Part shown: one piece after another, positions 40,558-45,500 of the stretch | Numbering within the stretch: position 1 is the stretch's first letter | Layout of the letters: the number at the start of each line of letters is the position of its first letter | Source of the DNA: a virus | Reading direction: 5' to 3' (one strand) | IMG/VR virus record: IMGVR_UViG_3300021061_000026 | Location: 1 to 45,500 of that record | DNA length: 45,500 nt | The notes under the pieces: generated by a model | Seen by the model: the letters and a program-made list of their open reading frames with translations, nothing else | Databases searched by the model: none | What the model was told of the DNA's origin: nothing | Position numbers and translations under genes: made by a program

Positions 40558-40650
40558 TTAGCGTGCCAGCGCTTCCGCAATGGCTAGTCCGCAGACAAGG
40601 GCGACCAGCGCCAGGGCGATAGCGCAGAGGCGGGGATAGTGGTTAGGCAT
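40558..40650 (-). CDS. 30-residue single-helix membrane peptide
   Basis: ATG 40650 opens 30 codons to TAA at 40558-40560: MPNHYPRLCAIALALVALVC followed by GLAIAEALAR. Residues 8-27 form one hydrophobic helix with a short positive start. It fits exactly between two other genes of the block, and its 3' end repeats the 3' end of the next gene downstream. No clear ribosome-binding site was seen. The composition argues for a real tiny membrane protein. Confidence 0.5.
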   Translation of the reverse strand: MPNHYPRLCAIALALVALVCGLAIAEALAR

Positions 40651-40653
40651 TGG

Positions 40654-40989
40654 CTAGGCTCCGGTGCCAGTGGCCTTTGCAATAGCCTTGCGCAGCACGT
40701 CTAAACGAAGCGTGGATACACGCCACGCCGCGCTTGCGCCAAGCTCCTCGAAAGCCTGCTTGCATGCCTCCAGCAAATCAGGCGCGGCCGCTATTAATCG
40801 TGCATCAGCCTCGGCAATGGCGTGGTCATTCGCTTCGCAGACCTCGGCTATCGTTTCTATGGCAACATCGACGCCCCGTTCCTCGGCGGCTTCCTTGCCA
40901 AGGTCCCGATTGATGCCGAACGCTCGCAAGCCGTTTAGCTTGTCGTCGGCGCTGTAGGTCCACGGTCCCGGTGTGTGTTTCGCTTGCAT
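40654..40989 (-). CDS. HTPGPW-type phage protein
   Basis: The 111-residue protein starts at ATG 40989 behind GGAGGGATAAGC. It begins MQAKHTPGPWTYS and contains AIAEADARLIAAAPDLLEAC, the two hallmarks of a widespread phage accessory family whose function is unknown to me. The C-terminal helices (VSTLRLDVLRKAIAKATG) are basic. It has a relative in the late-region gene at 30490-30858. Confidence 0.8.
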   Translation of the reverse strand: MQAKHTPGPWTYSADDKLNGLRAFGINRDLGKEAAEERGVDVAIETIAEVCEANDHAIAEADARLIAAAPDLLEACKQAFEELGASAAWRVSTLRLDVLRKAIAKATGTGA

Positions 40990-41073
40990 CGCTTATCCCT
41001 CCAGGGTTTGCCACCTGGCGCGCTCCGAAGTGAAGCGCGGCCCATTACGCGCCTTGCGGCGCGGGCTCTGAGT

Positions 41074-41301
41074 TTAGAACCTGGCGGCGCTCTTTTCCTT
41101 CGCCCATGTCAGCAGCGATTCCAGCTCTTTCAATACCTTGCGAGCGCCGATCGTCTGTTCATAGATGATCGGTGTATCTGGCTGGTCTAGTTCCCGGTCC
41201 ATGTTCGCCACATGGCGGCGCATGCGCGTGGTTTCTTCGGATAGTGCGTCGCGGATTGCGATAACCTCAGATTCGGTGAACGTCGCGGTAATGGTTCTCA
41301 T
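41074..41301 (-). CDS. Small helical protein
   Basis: The 75-residue protein starts at ATG 41301 behind hairpin leader element b. After a beta-like start (MRTITATFTESEVIAIRDAL) it is a helical hairpin with RMRRHVANMDRELDQPDTP and a second helix (ARKVLKELESLLTWAKE). This could form a small bundle. No family is recognised. It begins with the same leader layout as the genes at 39672 and 41400. Confidence 0.7.
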   Translation of the reverse strand: MRTITATFTESEVIAIRDALSEETTRMRRHVANMDRELDQPDTPIIYEQTIGARKVLKELESLLTWAKEKSAARF

Positions 41302-41341
41302 TGTTCATTCCCTCCGAATATGGCCGGGTAATCAATCCGGC
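41302..41341 (-). promoter_or_regulatory. TGATTA hairpin leader, element b
   Basis: On the minus strand GCCGG (41341-41337) pairs with CCGGC (41327-41323). An additional T-G pair leaves the 7-base loop TTGATTA. CATATTCGGAGGGAATGAAC then leads to the ATG at 41301. The stem sequence differs from elements a and c, but the loop and the GAGGGAATGA segment are the same. Confidence 0.65.
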
Positions 41342-41365
41342 ATACGGTTAAAGGCACTCACCATA

Positions 41366-41385
41366 GCGCCGGAGCATGCCGGCGC
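41366..41385 (-). terminator. GC-rich hairpin upstream of element b
   Basis: GCGCCGG (41366-41372) and CCGGCGC (41379-41385) form a perfect 7-base stem with a 6-base loop. It sits 15 bases after the end of the gene at 41400-41924 and before element b, as does the hairpin at 40186-40208 relative to element a. No T-run follows; a role as terminator or processing site is possible. Confidence 0.45.
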
Positions 41386-41399
41386 AGTAGTGAAAGCCC

Positions 41400-41924
41400 C
41401 TAAGCGGATTGCGCGTGGCGAGACGTGCGGAAATGCTCGGGCGTGATTGTCGGCAGCGCGTCCCATGCCACTACGTCTTGTTCGATGCCGACCGCATAGG
41501 CGTCTATAGCGTTCGTCGTCATGTCTCTGAGGAAGAACGCGATCGGATAGCCTGCGCCGTTCAGGACAACGCCGATAAACTCGAAACCGTAAAACTCCGC
41601 CTCCGCCTTGCCATGCTCTCCCTCAAACGTGACAGATGGATAGGCGCGGCTGATGCCGTGGCGCAGCGCAGCTCCTACCTTGATGGGGAGATGCGGTTCG
41701 CTTGGCGCGTGAAACATCCAGCCATTTGGCATGGTCTCTTTAGTCAGGACGAAAGAGAGGATGCGGAACCCGTTGGCGCGGGCACGCATCATGGCGACGT
41801 TGGATAGGTCGGAGCGGCGCTTTTGCTCGGCGCGGTTTGCCTTCTCCGCCTTGCGTAGCGCTTTCTTGGCGGCCTTTTCGGTCTCGCCCTCAAACCGGCC
41901 TAGCTCTGTCTCGATCGCAAACAT
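41400..41924 (-). CDS. Phage hypothetical protein
   Basis: From ATG 41924 the protein has 174 residues; an ATG six bases earlier is part of the leader motif and too close to the ribosome-binding site. A strongly charged coiled helix (EGETEKAAKKALRKAEKANR) is followed by a mixed alpha/beta part (ARANGFRILSFVLTKETMPN, AEFYGFEFIGVVLNGAGYPI). The sequence type occurs in phage accessory regions, as I recall, with no known function. It is preceded by element c and promoter P1. Confidence 0.7.
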   Translation of the reverse strand: MFAIETELGRFEGETEKAAKKALRKAEKANRAEQKRRSDLSNVAMMRARANGFRILSFVLTKETMPNGWMFHAPSEPHLPIKVGAALRHGISRAYPSVTFEGEHGKAEAEFYGFEFIGVVLNGAGYPIAFFLRDMTTNAIDAYAVGIEQDVVAWDALPTITPEHFRTSRHAQSA

Positions 41925-41963
41925 GGTCATTCCCTCTGTGCGGGACGAGTAATCAGCTCGTCC
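41925..41963 (-). promoter_or_regulatory. TGATTA hairpin leader, element c
   Basis: On the minus strand GGACGAG (41963-41957) pairs perfectly with CTCGTCC (41949-41943) around the loop CTGATTA. CGCACAGAGGGAATGACC then leads to the ATG at 41924. Together with a and b it shows a stem that changes while pairing is kept. It lies about 20 bases after the predicted start point of promoter P1. Confidence 0.65.
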
Positions 41964-41989
41964 GCGGGTTGAATTGATCTACGCTCTAA

Positions 41990-42017
41990 CTATTACGTCG
42001 GCGAAAGAGATAGTCAA
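41990..42017 (-). promoter_or_regulatory. Promoter P1
   Basis: On the minus strand TTGACT (42017-42012) and TAATAG (41995-41990) are spaced by 16 bases. The spacer TCTCTTTCGCCGACG-like core is nearly the same as in P2, 290 bases upstream. Transcription would start near 41983 and run through element c into the gene at 41400-41924 and probably on to the genes behind it. Confidence 0.5.
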
Positions 42018-42080
42018 GGGGGAGAGAAAGAAAAGACGTGAGACCGCAGAAAAGATTGATCTATTTCGCTGACGGGACAG

Positions 42081-42272
42081 TTAGTTTTGTGGGCGCGGTC
42101 TGCCGGGAGCCTGACGTTTGAAGCGCATCACGTCAGAACGGAGAAGGGCATAGGAGCGTTCGAGCTGCTTAGCGGGAAGGCGGCCAGCTCGAATGAATTG
42201 CCTGACGCGCGTAGGCGTGACACCGATAATCCGGGCCGCCTCAGACACCGATAGGACATCATCAAGGGACAT
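42081..42272 (-). CDS. Small helix-turn-helix (MerR/excisionase-like) protein
   Basis: From ATG 42272 the protein has 63 residues; the longer open frame upstream crosses the promoter and is not credible. It contains VSEAARIIGVTPTRVRQFIR at about 9-28 and the wing-like GRLPAKQLERSY, the winged-helix layout of excisionase and MerR-type DNA-binding proteins. The basic tail ends RPRPQN. No ribosome-binding site is present, and P2 would start the RNA about at the ATG, so a leaderless mRNA is likely. It may control P1 and P2, whose spacers share a site. Confidence 0.75.
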   Translation of the reverse strand: MSLDDVLSVSEAARIIGVTPTRVRQFIRAGRLPAKQLERSYALLRSDVMRFKRQAPGRPRPQN

Positions 42273-42280
42273 CACGCAAG

Positions 42281-42309
42281 ATTCTATCGCCGACGAAAGA
42301 GAAAGCGAA
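42281..42309 (-). promoter_or_regulatory. Promoter P2
   Basis: On the minus strand TTCGCT (42309-42304) and TAGAAT (42286-42281) are spaced by 17 bases, with the spacer TTCTCTTTCGTCGGCGA. TAGAAT is a good -10 box. The predicted start is within two or three bases of the ATG at 42272. The 5' half and spacer match P1 at most positions, which indicates a shared regulator or a duplicated promoter. Confidence 0.5.
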
Positions 42310-42953
42310 TGAAAATGAAAGAAGCATTTTCGCTGAGAGGGAACGGCAGCGACGCGCTGAACGGCGCCAGCACGCACACAAGACCGCAATAGCCGGCGCA
42401 ACGGACGATGTAGCGCCGCTCTTTCCCGCCTCTTTACGCGCCGATTGCCCAGGCGATGCATAACAGAGGAGCCAGACACACCAGAGCAGATGGACCAGAG
42501 ACACAAGAAGCGCCAGAGCCTACCATCTGGCAGCTCTGGTAGCTCTGACAGGTCTGGTAGCTCTGGTAGGGACGAGCTCTTTCACCCATGCTTACCCGCT
42601 CTTTCGGCCATGCTTCAGACCAGAGGCGGAACAATGCCGAACCATAGCAGACACAAGGGCTTGCGGCCATTCGTCCCAGGCTATGCGTTAACCCTTCCGC
42701 TAACAGGACAAAGGCCCCCTCAGCCTGTCATTAGCATATGCTAGCTTCACATACCGCACGATACATGGCCACGCATAGCTAGTCGGGGTATATGCTTGCG
42801 TCATACTGGCCATGGGCTGTGCATGGGCCAGAGACCCTACCCGGTTGGCCCCCAAACGTAGCCAGGACAGTAGTCATATGCCCCATCTGGAGTTTTTGAC
42901 CCCCCTTTAGTTTTGGGGAGGCTCTAGGATCACGTCTGGCGCGTTTTGGTGGG
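42310..42953. other. Gene-free control region, candidate origin
   Basis: About 640 bases without a convincing gene. The region contains five tandem 9-base repeats (42526-42570), several CCAGAG words before them, an 18-base imperfect repeat GCTCTTTC..CCATGCTT at 42576-42593 and 42598-42615, and a perfect 12-base palindrome TAGCATATGCTA at 42732-42743. A C-run/G-run pair lies near 42897-42919. An open frame on the minus strand over the repeats (42434-42670) is low-complexity and has no start site. The mix fits an origin, partition or promoter region. Confidence 0.5.
42526..42570 (+). repeat. Five tandem 9-base repeats (TCTGGTAGC type)
   Basis: Units start at 42526, 42535, 42544, 42553 and 42562: TCTGGCAGC, TCTGGTAGC, TCTGACAGG, TCTGGTAGC, TCTGGTAGG. 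The second and fourth are identical, the others differ by one to three bases. Reverse-complement words (CCAGAG) occur at 42479, 42495 and 42514, just before. Directly repeated short units in a gene-free region resemble iterons. Confidence 0.7.
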
Positions 42954-43565
42954 TTAGGTGGCTTTGGAGTCGGGTTGAGGTGTTTGGAGCGGTTCTGGGG
43001 CATTCTGGGAGGAATCTGGACCTGTGTGGGTGTTCAGTACGTGGTGATCGACCGGCTCGAATCGCTTCCTGCCCATCTTGGCTGCCACTTGGTCGTAGCT
43101 GATCGGCCGGAATTCCCAGCAGTCCACGCCGACGTCGAAGGAGCGGCTGGTTTCGAGCTCGGGGAGGCTGCCGTGGCTGTGTCCGTGGAGGTGCCAGGAG
43201 CCGTGGTGCATGCAGTTCCAGGTACGGAAGGCGTAGTGGCAGAGGTAGATCTTCTGGTCACCAACCTTCAGGCCGAAGTAGTCCTTGATCCAGATCCAGC
43301 GGTCCAGTTTCTCCGCGACCCGCTCGTGGTTGCCGCGGATGAGGTAAATCTGCCCGTTGAGGCGTTCGGCGATCTTGCGGGCCTCCTCGACCGGACCCAG
43401 GGCGAAGTCGCCAAGGTGGTATACCCGGTCACCGGGACGGACACGCTCATTCCACCGCTCGATCATGAGATCGTTCATCTCGTCGAGCGAGGCGAACTGT
43501 TTGCGGAAGAGCAGGCAGTTCTTGTGGTTGAAGTGGGTGTCGGAAGTGAACCAGATGTCGTTCAT
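42954..43565 (-). CDS. Calcineurin-like metallophosphoesterase
   Basis: The 203-residue protein carries all metal-binding blocks of the family: SDTHFNH with D9 and H11, LGDF with D53, RGNHE at 77-81, CHYAF with H110 and HLHGHSHG at 125-132. Such small enzymes cleave phosphoesters in nucleotides or nucleic-acid ends; the substrate here is unknown. The C-terminal 30 residues are Pro/Ser-rich and likely disordered. The ATG at 43565 overlaps the stop of the gene upstream, so it ends an operon that begins near 44843. Confidence 0.9.
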   Translation of the reverse strand: MNDIWFTSDTHFNHKNCLLFRKQFASLDEMNDLMIERWNERVRPGDRVYHLGDFALGPVEEARKIAERLNGQIYLIRGNHERVAEKLDRWIWIKDYFGLKVGDQKIYLCHYAFRTWNCMHHGSWHLHGHSHGSLPELETSRSFDVGVDCWEFRPISYDQVAAKMGRKRFEPVDHHVLNTHTGPDSSQNAPEPLQTPQPDSKAT

Positions 43566-43819
43566 GGGCGTTTCGAGGCTTGCTTCCAGAAGGACTCAAT
43601 GTCGGAGCGGAGGCGGTCAAAGGTGAGGTCGGTGTTGTCGCCCCAGTCGAGGTCGTATTTGGTCAGGGCTTTGATGTCCCCTGGTTGCAGGTAGAGCGCC
43701 CGCGCTTGCTTGCCTTCATCCCATCTATCGTCGCGGTCCAGTTCCAGCGCTCCGAAGTGGCGTAAGTTGTAGCTGCGGTCGCCGATGCGCAGGATGCCGT
43801 CGTTGATTTCCCAGGTCAT
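43562..43819 (-). CDS. Small hypothetical protein
   Basis: From ATG 43819 the protein has 85 residues; GAGGAGG upstream supports this start, while a much longer open frame is shadow. It reads MTWEINDGILRIGDRSYNLR and later LYLQPGDIKALTKYDLDWGD, a small acidic alpha/beta protein. No motif is recognised. It overlaps both neighbours by 4 bases. Confidence 0.65.
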   Translation of the reverse strand: MTWEINDGILRIGDRSYNLRHFGALELDRDDRWDEGKQARALYLQPGDIKALTKYDLDWGDNTDLTFDRLRSDIESFWKQASKRP

Positions 43820-44013
43820 TTCGCCTCCTCGTGTTCCTTGGCCTCTTCCCATGTCGGTGTGGGGGCGATGGCTTCGCCGAATGTTTGGTTGATGTGGCGG
43901 CGCCGGGCCATTTCTTCCTCGTAGCACTCCCGGCAGAGGCGCAGGTGCATGGGGCCGATCGGAACCAGCTTCAGAGGACCAGGGGAGGAGCACCGCTTGC
44001 CGTCGCAGGTCAT
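43816..44013 (-). CDS. Small Cys-containing hypothetical protein
   Basis: The 65-residue protein starts at ATG 44013, overlapping the end of the upstream gene remnant. Cys at 3 and 8, then CREC at about 27-30, could form a zinc site, followed by a helical acidic end (EEAKEHEEAK). The start has a GGAAGCCGAG site. The function is unknown. Confidence 0.6.
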   Translation of the reverse strand: MTCDGKRCSSPGPLKLVPIGPMHLRLCRECYEEEMARRRHINQTFGEAIAPTPTWEEAKEHEEAK

Positions 44014-44193
44014 TTCTCGGCTTCCTCGTTGGAGCGCGCCTCGTCCGCGGCAAGATCAATGGCCTGAGCAAGCACCTTGGCGGCTTGCCAGCTTTCTTAT
44101 CTTGTGGCGGAGATGGGTCAGCCCCAGGAGCGTGATGGAAACCTCGTCGTACTCCAGGGACACGACCACATCTTCGGTCTCGACGTTGCCCAT
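44010..44193 (-). pseudogene. Small gene broken by a +1 shift (or programmed frameshift)
   Basis: ATG 44193 opens MGNVETEDVVVSLEYDEVSI and would stop at 44058 after 45 residues. If one A of the run at 44093-44095 (plus-strand TTT) is skipped, the frame continues as KIRSWQAAKVLAQAIDLAAD to a TGA at 44010-44012, exactly overlapping the next ATG in an ATGA, as in the neighbouring genes. The combined product would be about 60 residues, helical. The tight junction downstream makes a single original gene likely. A sequencing error, a real mutation or +1 recoding cannot be told apart. Confidence 0.55.
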
Positions 44194-44205
44194 TGACGCA
44201 ACTCC

Positions 44206-44499
44206 TTAGTAATACTCGCATTCCAGGCCGGTTGCTTGCTCAACGAGTGCGCGGATCTTGTGCAGGTCCTCTTTCGCCGGCGCGTGCTCGACGCTCTCGA
44301 CCCACCGCGTCAGCCGGCCGATCTTCGAGATGGTCTCGATCTTCTCCAGCACCGCGGCACCAACGAGGCGGTCGATGAACGCCACGATGGGATCGACGAC
44401 CTGATCGGATGGGCCCATGCCTACCACGATCCCGGCCGGCGTGTGCGTGTATTCGATGGGCAGAAGCCGTTTCAGTTCAGCGATTTGCGTGTCGGTCAT
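44206..44499 (-). CDS. Hypothetical protein
   Basis: The 97-residue protein starts at ATG 44499. It begins MTDTQIAELKRLLPIEYTHT and contains a Gly-rich turn (AGIVVGMGPSDQ) and helices with IDRLVGAAVLEKIETISKIG. No motif is recognised. It lies in the same operon as the phosphoesterase, with a 12-base gap to the broken small gene downstream. Confidence 0.65.
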   Translation of the reverse strand: MTDTQIAELKRLLPIEYTHTPAGIVVGMGPSDQVVDPIVAFIDRLVGAAVLEKIETISKIGRLTRWVESVEHAPAKEDLHKIRALVEQATGLECEYY

Positions 44500-44507
44500 C
44501 GTGGCCC

Positions 44508-44843
44508 TCAGTCATTGGCTTTGCGGGTGATTGGCTCGTCGGCCATCCGTGCCTCGGCCTTTTTCATGATCTCGGCCACCGCCGGCGCCTCATCGCCGAA
44601 CATCTCAGTGAGAGCGTCGGTGTCCGAGCTGCGGATTTGGATCTGGTTGCCGCTGGCCTTGGGGACAAAAGGCTGTCCGTCCATCGCCATGGCGTCGCCC
44701 TGATAGCTTGGTTGGTACACGACATTATTGTGACGGTCGCGTCCGACGCCGGCGTCGTCAAAGATCACAAGGCATGGCAGGCATACGCAGTTATCCGTGA
44801 GCCCCTTGCCGCAGATCGGGCAATTGCGCTGACCACCGTCCAT
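44508..44843 (-). CDS. Zinc-ribbon hypothetical protein
   Basis: The 111-residue protein starts at ATG 44843 behind GAGGAG. The start has a compact zinc-ribbon (CPICGKGLTDNCVCLPCLV near 8-26). The C-terminal half is acidic and helical (DALTEMFGDEAPAVAEIMKK). It is the first gene of the minus-strand operon that ends with the phosphoesterase. The function is unknown. Confidence 0.65.
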   Translation of the reverse strand: MDGGQRNCPICGKGLTDNCVCLPCLVIFDDAGVGRDRHNNVVYQPSYQGDAMAMDGQPFVPKASGNQIQIRSSDTDALTEMFGDEAPAVAEIMKKAEARMADEPITRKAND

Positions 44844-44929
44844 AATCGAATCTCCTCAAATTAGCGTCACCTAACCTCTTGGCATGTGTCTTGCAAGTTG
44901 TTGTGCTACCATGCTTTTAGGAGGGTGCC
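44844..44929. promoter_or_regulatory. Divergent promoter region (weak)
   Basis: These 86 bases separate divergent genes. On the plus strand TGCTACCAT (44904-44912) fits an extended -10 box, with no good -35 at 17 bases; a TAGGAGGG site precedes GTG 44930. On the minus strand TTGCAA (44896-44891) could be a -35 with a poor -10 near 44873. Promoters are expected here from gene order, but the boxes are weak. Confidence 0.35.
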
Positions 44930-45082
44930 GTGAACGACCTTGCGGTGATAAAGGCCCTGCTGAACCCCACTTTTCTCTCAAGCGAGGCAGTGCGGCGCTT
45001 GTCGATCAGGAAGCAGAAGTACGTGCCCCTGCGTAAGAAGCTGCTCAAGGCCCCGCCTCCGGTGCAGGTGTCGTTGCGCTAG
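44930..45082 (+). CDS. Small basic hypothetical protein
   Basis: GTG 44930 lies behind TAGGAGGG and opens 50 codons: MNDLAVIKALLNPTFLSSEA, then a basic stretch (RRLSIRKQKYVPLRKKLLK) and a Pro/Val end. It is the only plus-strand gene in this minus-strand block. Its TAG shares the CTAG at 45079-45082 with the stop of the convergent gene. The strong ribosome-binding site supports translation. Confidence 0.6.
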   Translation: MNDLAVIKALLNPTFLSSEAVRRLSIRKQKYVPLRKKLLKAPPPVQVSLR

Positions 45083-45444
45083 TAGTCTCGCCTCATCGAC
45101 GAGGTGAAGGCCTCGGCCATCTTCTCGGCCATCTTGTCCACGGGCATGTTCAGGATCCGGTCCGCGGTCTCGCGGATCAGCGTGTTCAGCTTCTCCGTGA
45201 ACGCCGCATCGCTTTTGACGTACTCCCTGACCAGTTCCCGGGCGACTTGCGTGGTCGCCAGGTCAAAGGCCATCTCCAGCTCCGTCTTACCCATGCCGTA
45301 GTCGCCAGTTTTCTTGTTCAAGAGGTTGCTGATGGCCGTGCGCAGGAGATTCTCCCGCACTTCGGGCGTGAGTGTGCCCATGATCGCCTGGGCGGTCGCC
45401 TCACGCAGGGCCACGGGGTCGAGTTGAATGGTCAGTTGGCTCAT
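45079..45444 (-). CDS. Phage hypothetical helical protein
   Basis: The 121-residue protein starts at ATG 45444 in an ATGA overlap with the upstream gene. It begins MSQLTIQLDPVALREATAQA and is helical throughout, with a Gly-rich turn (KKTGDYGMGKTELEMAFDLA) and EKLNTLIRETADRILNMPVD. No catalytic motif is seen. The type is frequent in phage genomes, as I recall, of unknown role. Confidence 0.7.
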   Translation of the reverse strand: MSQLTIQLDPVALREATAQAIMGTLTPEVRENLLRTAISNLLNKKTGDYGMGKTELEMAFDLATTQVARELVREYVKSDAAFTEKLNTLIRETADRILNMPVDKMAEKMAEAFTSSMRRDY

Positions 45445-45500
45445 GCGTTTCTCCTCGGGAACTGCTTTGCAATGGCCGGGTGCACATAGATCGAGTTTCC
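45441..45500 (-). CDS. C-terminal end of another minus-strand gene (partial)
   Basis: The minus-strand frame is open from the window edge to TGA at 45441-45443, giving GNSIYVHPAIAKQFPRRNA. It overlaps the next ATG by 4 bases. Nineteen residues are too few to assign a family; an 'IYVHP..A.Q' stretch occurs in some KilA-N-type phage DNA-binding proteins, but this is only a hint. Confidence 0.45.
   Translation of the reverse strand, partial: GNSIYVHPAIAKQFPRRNA

Noticed and set aside
42273-42506. Extended upstream start for the winged-helix gene
   Set aside because: It would read through promoter P2 and has low-complexity Arg/Ser sequence; ATG 42272 gives a normal compact protein.
42434-42670. 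Minus-strand frame over the 9-base repeats
   Set aside because: The product is a repeat of YQSYQTCQSYQ generated by the tandem DNA units, with no start signal.
43820-44221. Extended upstream start for the gene at 43562-43819
   Set aside because: The added 134 residues are Arg/Pro-rich shadow of other genes, and a strong GAGGAGG site favours ATG 43819.
37371-45500. CRISPR array, retroelement or diversity-generating system
   Set aside because: The only short tandem repeats have 9-base units without spacers. No reverse transcriptase and no template/variable repeat pair was found near the fibre genes.
1-45500. tRNA or rRNA genes
   Set aside because: I saw no stretch with a convincing cloverleaf or T-loop with matching stems; a tRNA search program would be needed to exclude them fully.

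Overview
The window looks like part of a tailed double-stranded DNA phage genome or prophage. It is GC-rich, with tightly packed genes, many ATGA or GTGA start/stop overlaps and few rRNA-like or metabolic genes. A large terminase, a portal, an adaptor-like protein and a nozzle-like protein are present, while no tape measure, tail tube or sheath was recognised. This suggests a short-tailed (podovirus-like) virion, but that is inference. No replication genes, recognisable endolysin or certain major capsid protein lie in the window, so it is only part of the genome. The host cannot be assigned from the sequence alone.

Layout. Positions 1-37,289 are almost entirely plus-strand. First come virion surface proteins mixed with modifying enzymes: an FkbM methyltransferase, an endonuclease VII-like nuclease and a GT-A-like glycosyltransferase (85-3,987). 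Next is a block of small membrane, coiled-coil and lipoprotein genes with an HNH nuclease (3,977-9,668). It contains a trypsin-like protease with a collagen-like tail whose signal peptide is cut off by an in-frame TGA. A terminase-portal block follows (9,737-14,943), then adhesin or fibre-like beta proteins (14,943-20,768). Then come an adaptor, several small virion proteins and a large nozzle-like protein (20,772-27,781). The late region ends with proteins that look virion-internal (27,781-37,289), one of which carries a protein-kinase-like signature. One small two-helix membrane protein gene lies on the opposite strand at 32,700-32,879.

Positions 37,371-45,500 are mostly minus-strand: a serine recombinase, zinc-ribbon proteins, a calcineurin-like phosphoesterase, a small helix-turn-helix protein and many short phage-type hypotheticals. 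Three of these genes start behind a recurrent hairpin leader with the loop YTGATTA, variable but paired stems and a GAGGGAATGA ribosome-binding segment; an inverted, more degenerate copy lies behind one of the genes. Two near-identical promoters flank the helix-turn-helix gene and suggest autoregulation. A roughly 640-base stretch without genes at 42,310-42,953 holds five 9-base tandem repeats and is a candidate origin or control region.

The most unusual items are the interrupted protease-collagen gene, the covarying hairpin leader family, the kinase-like motif set in a putative virion protein, the twin promoters and the iteron-like repeats.
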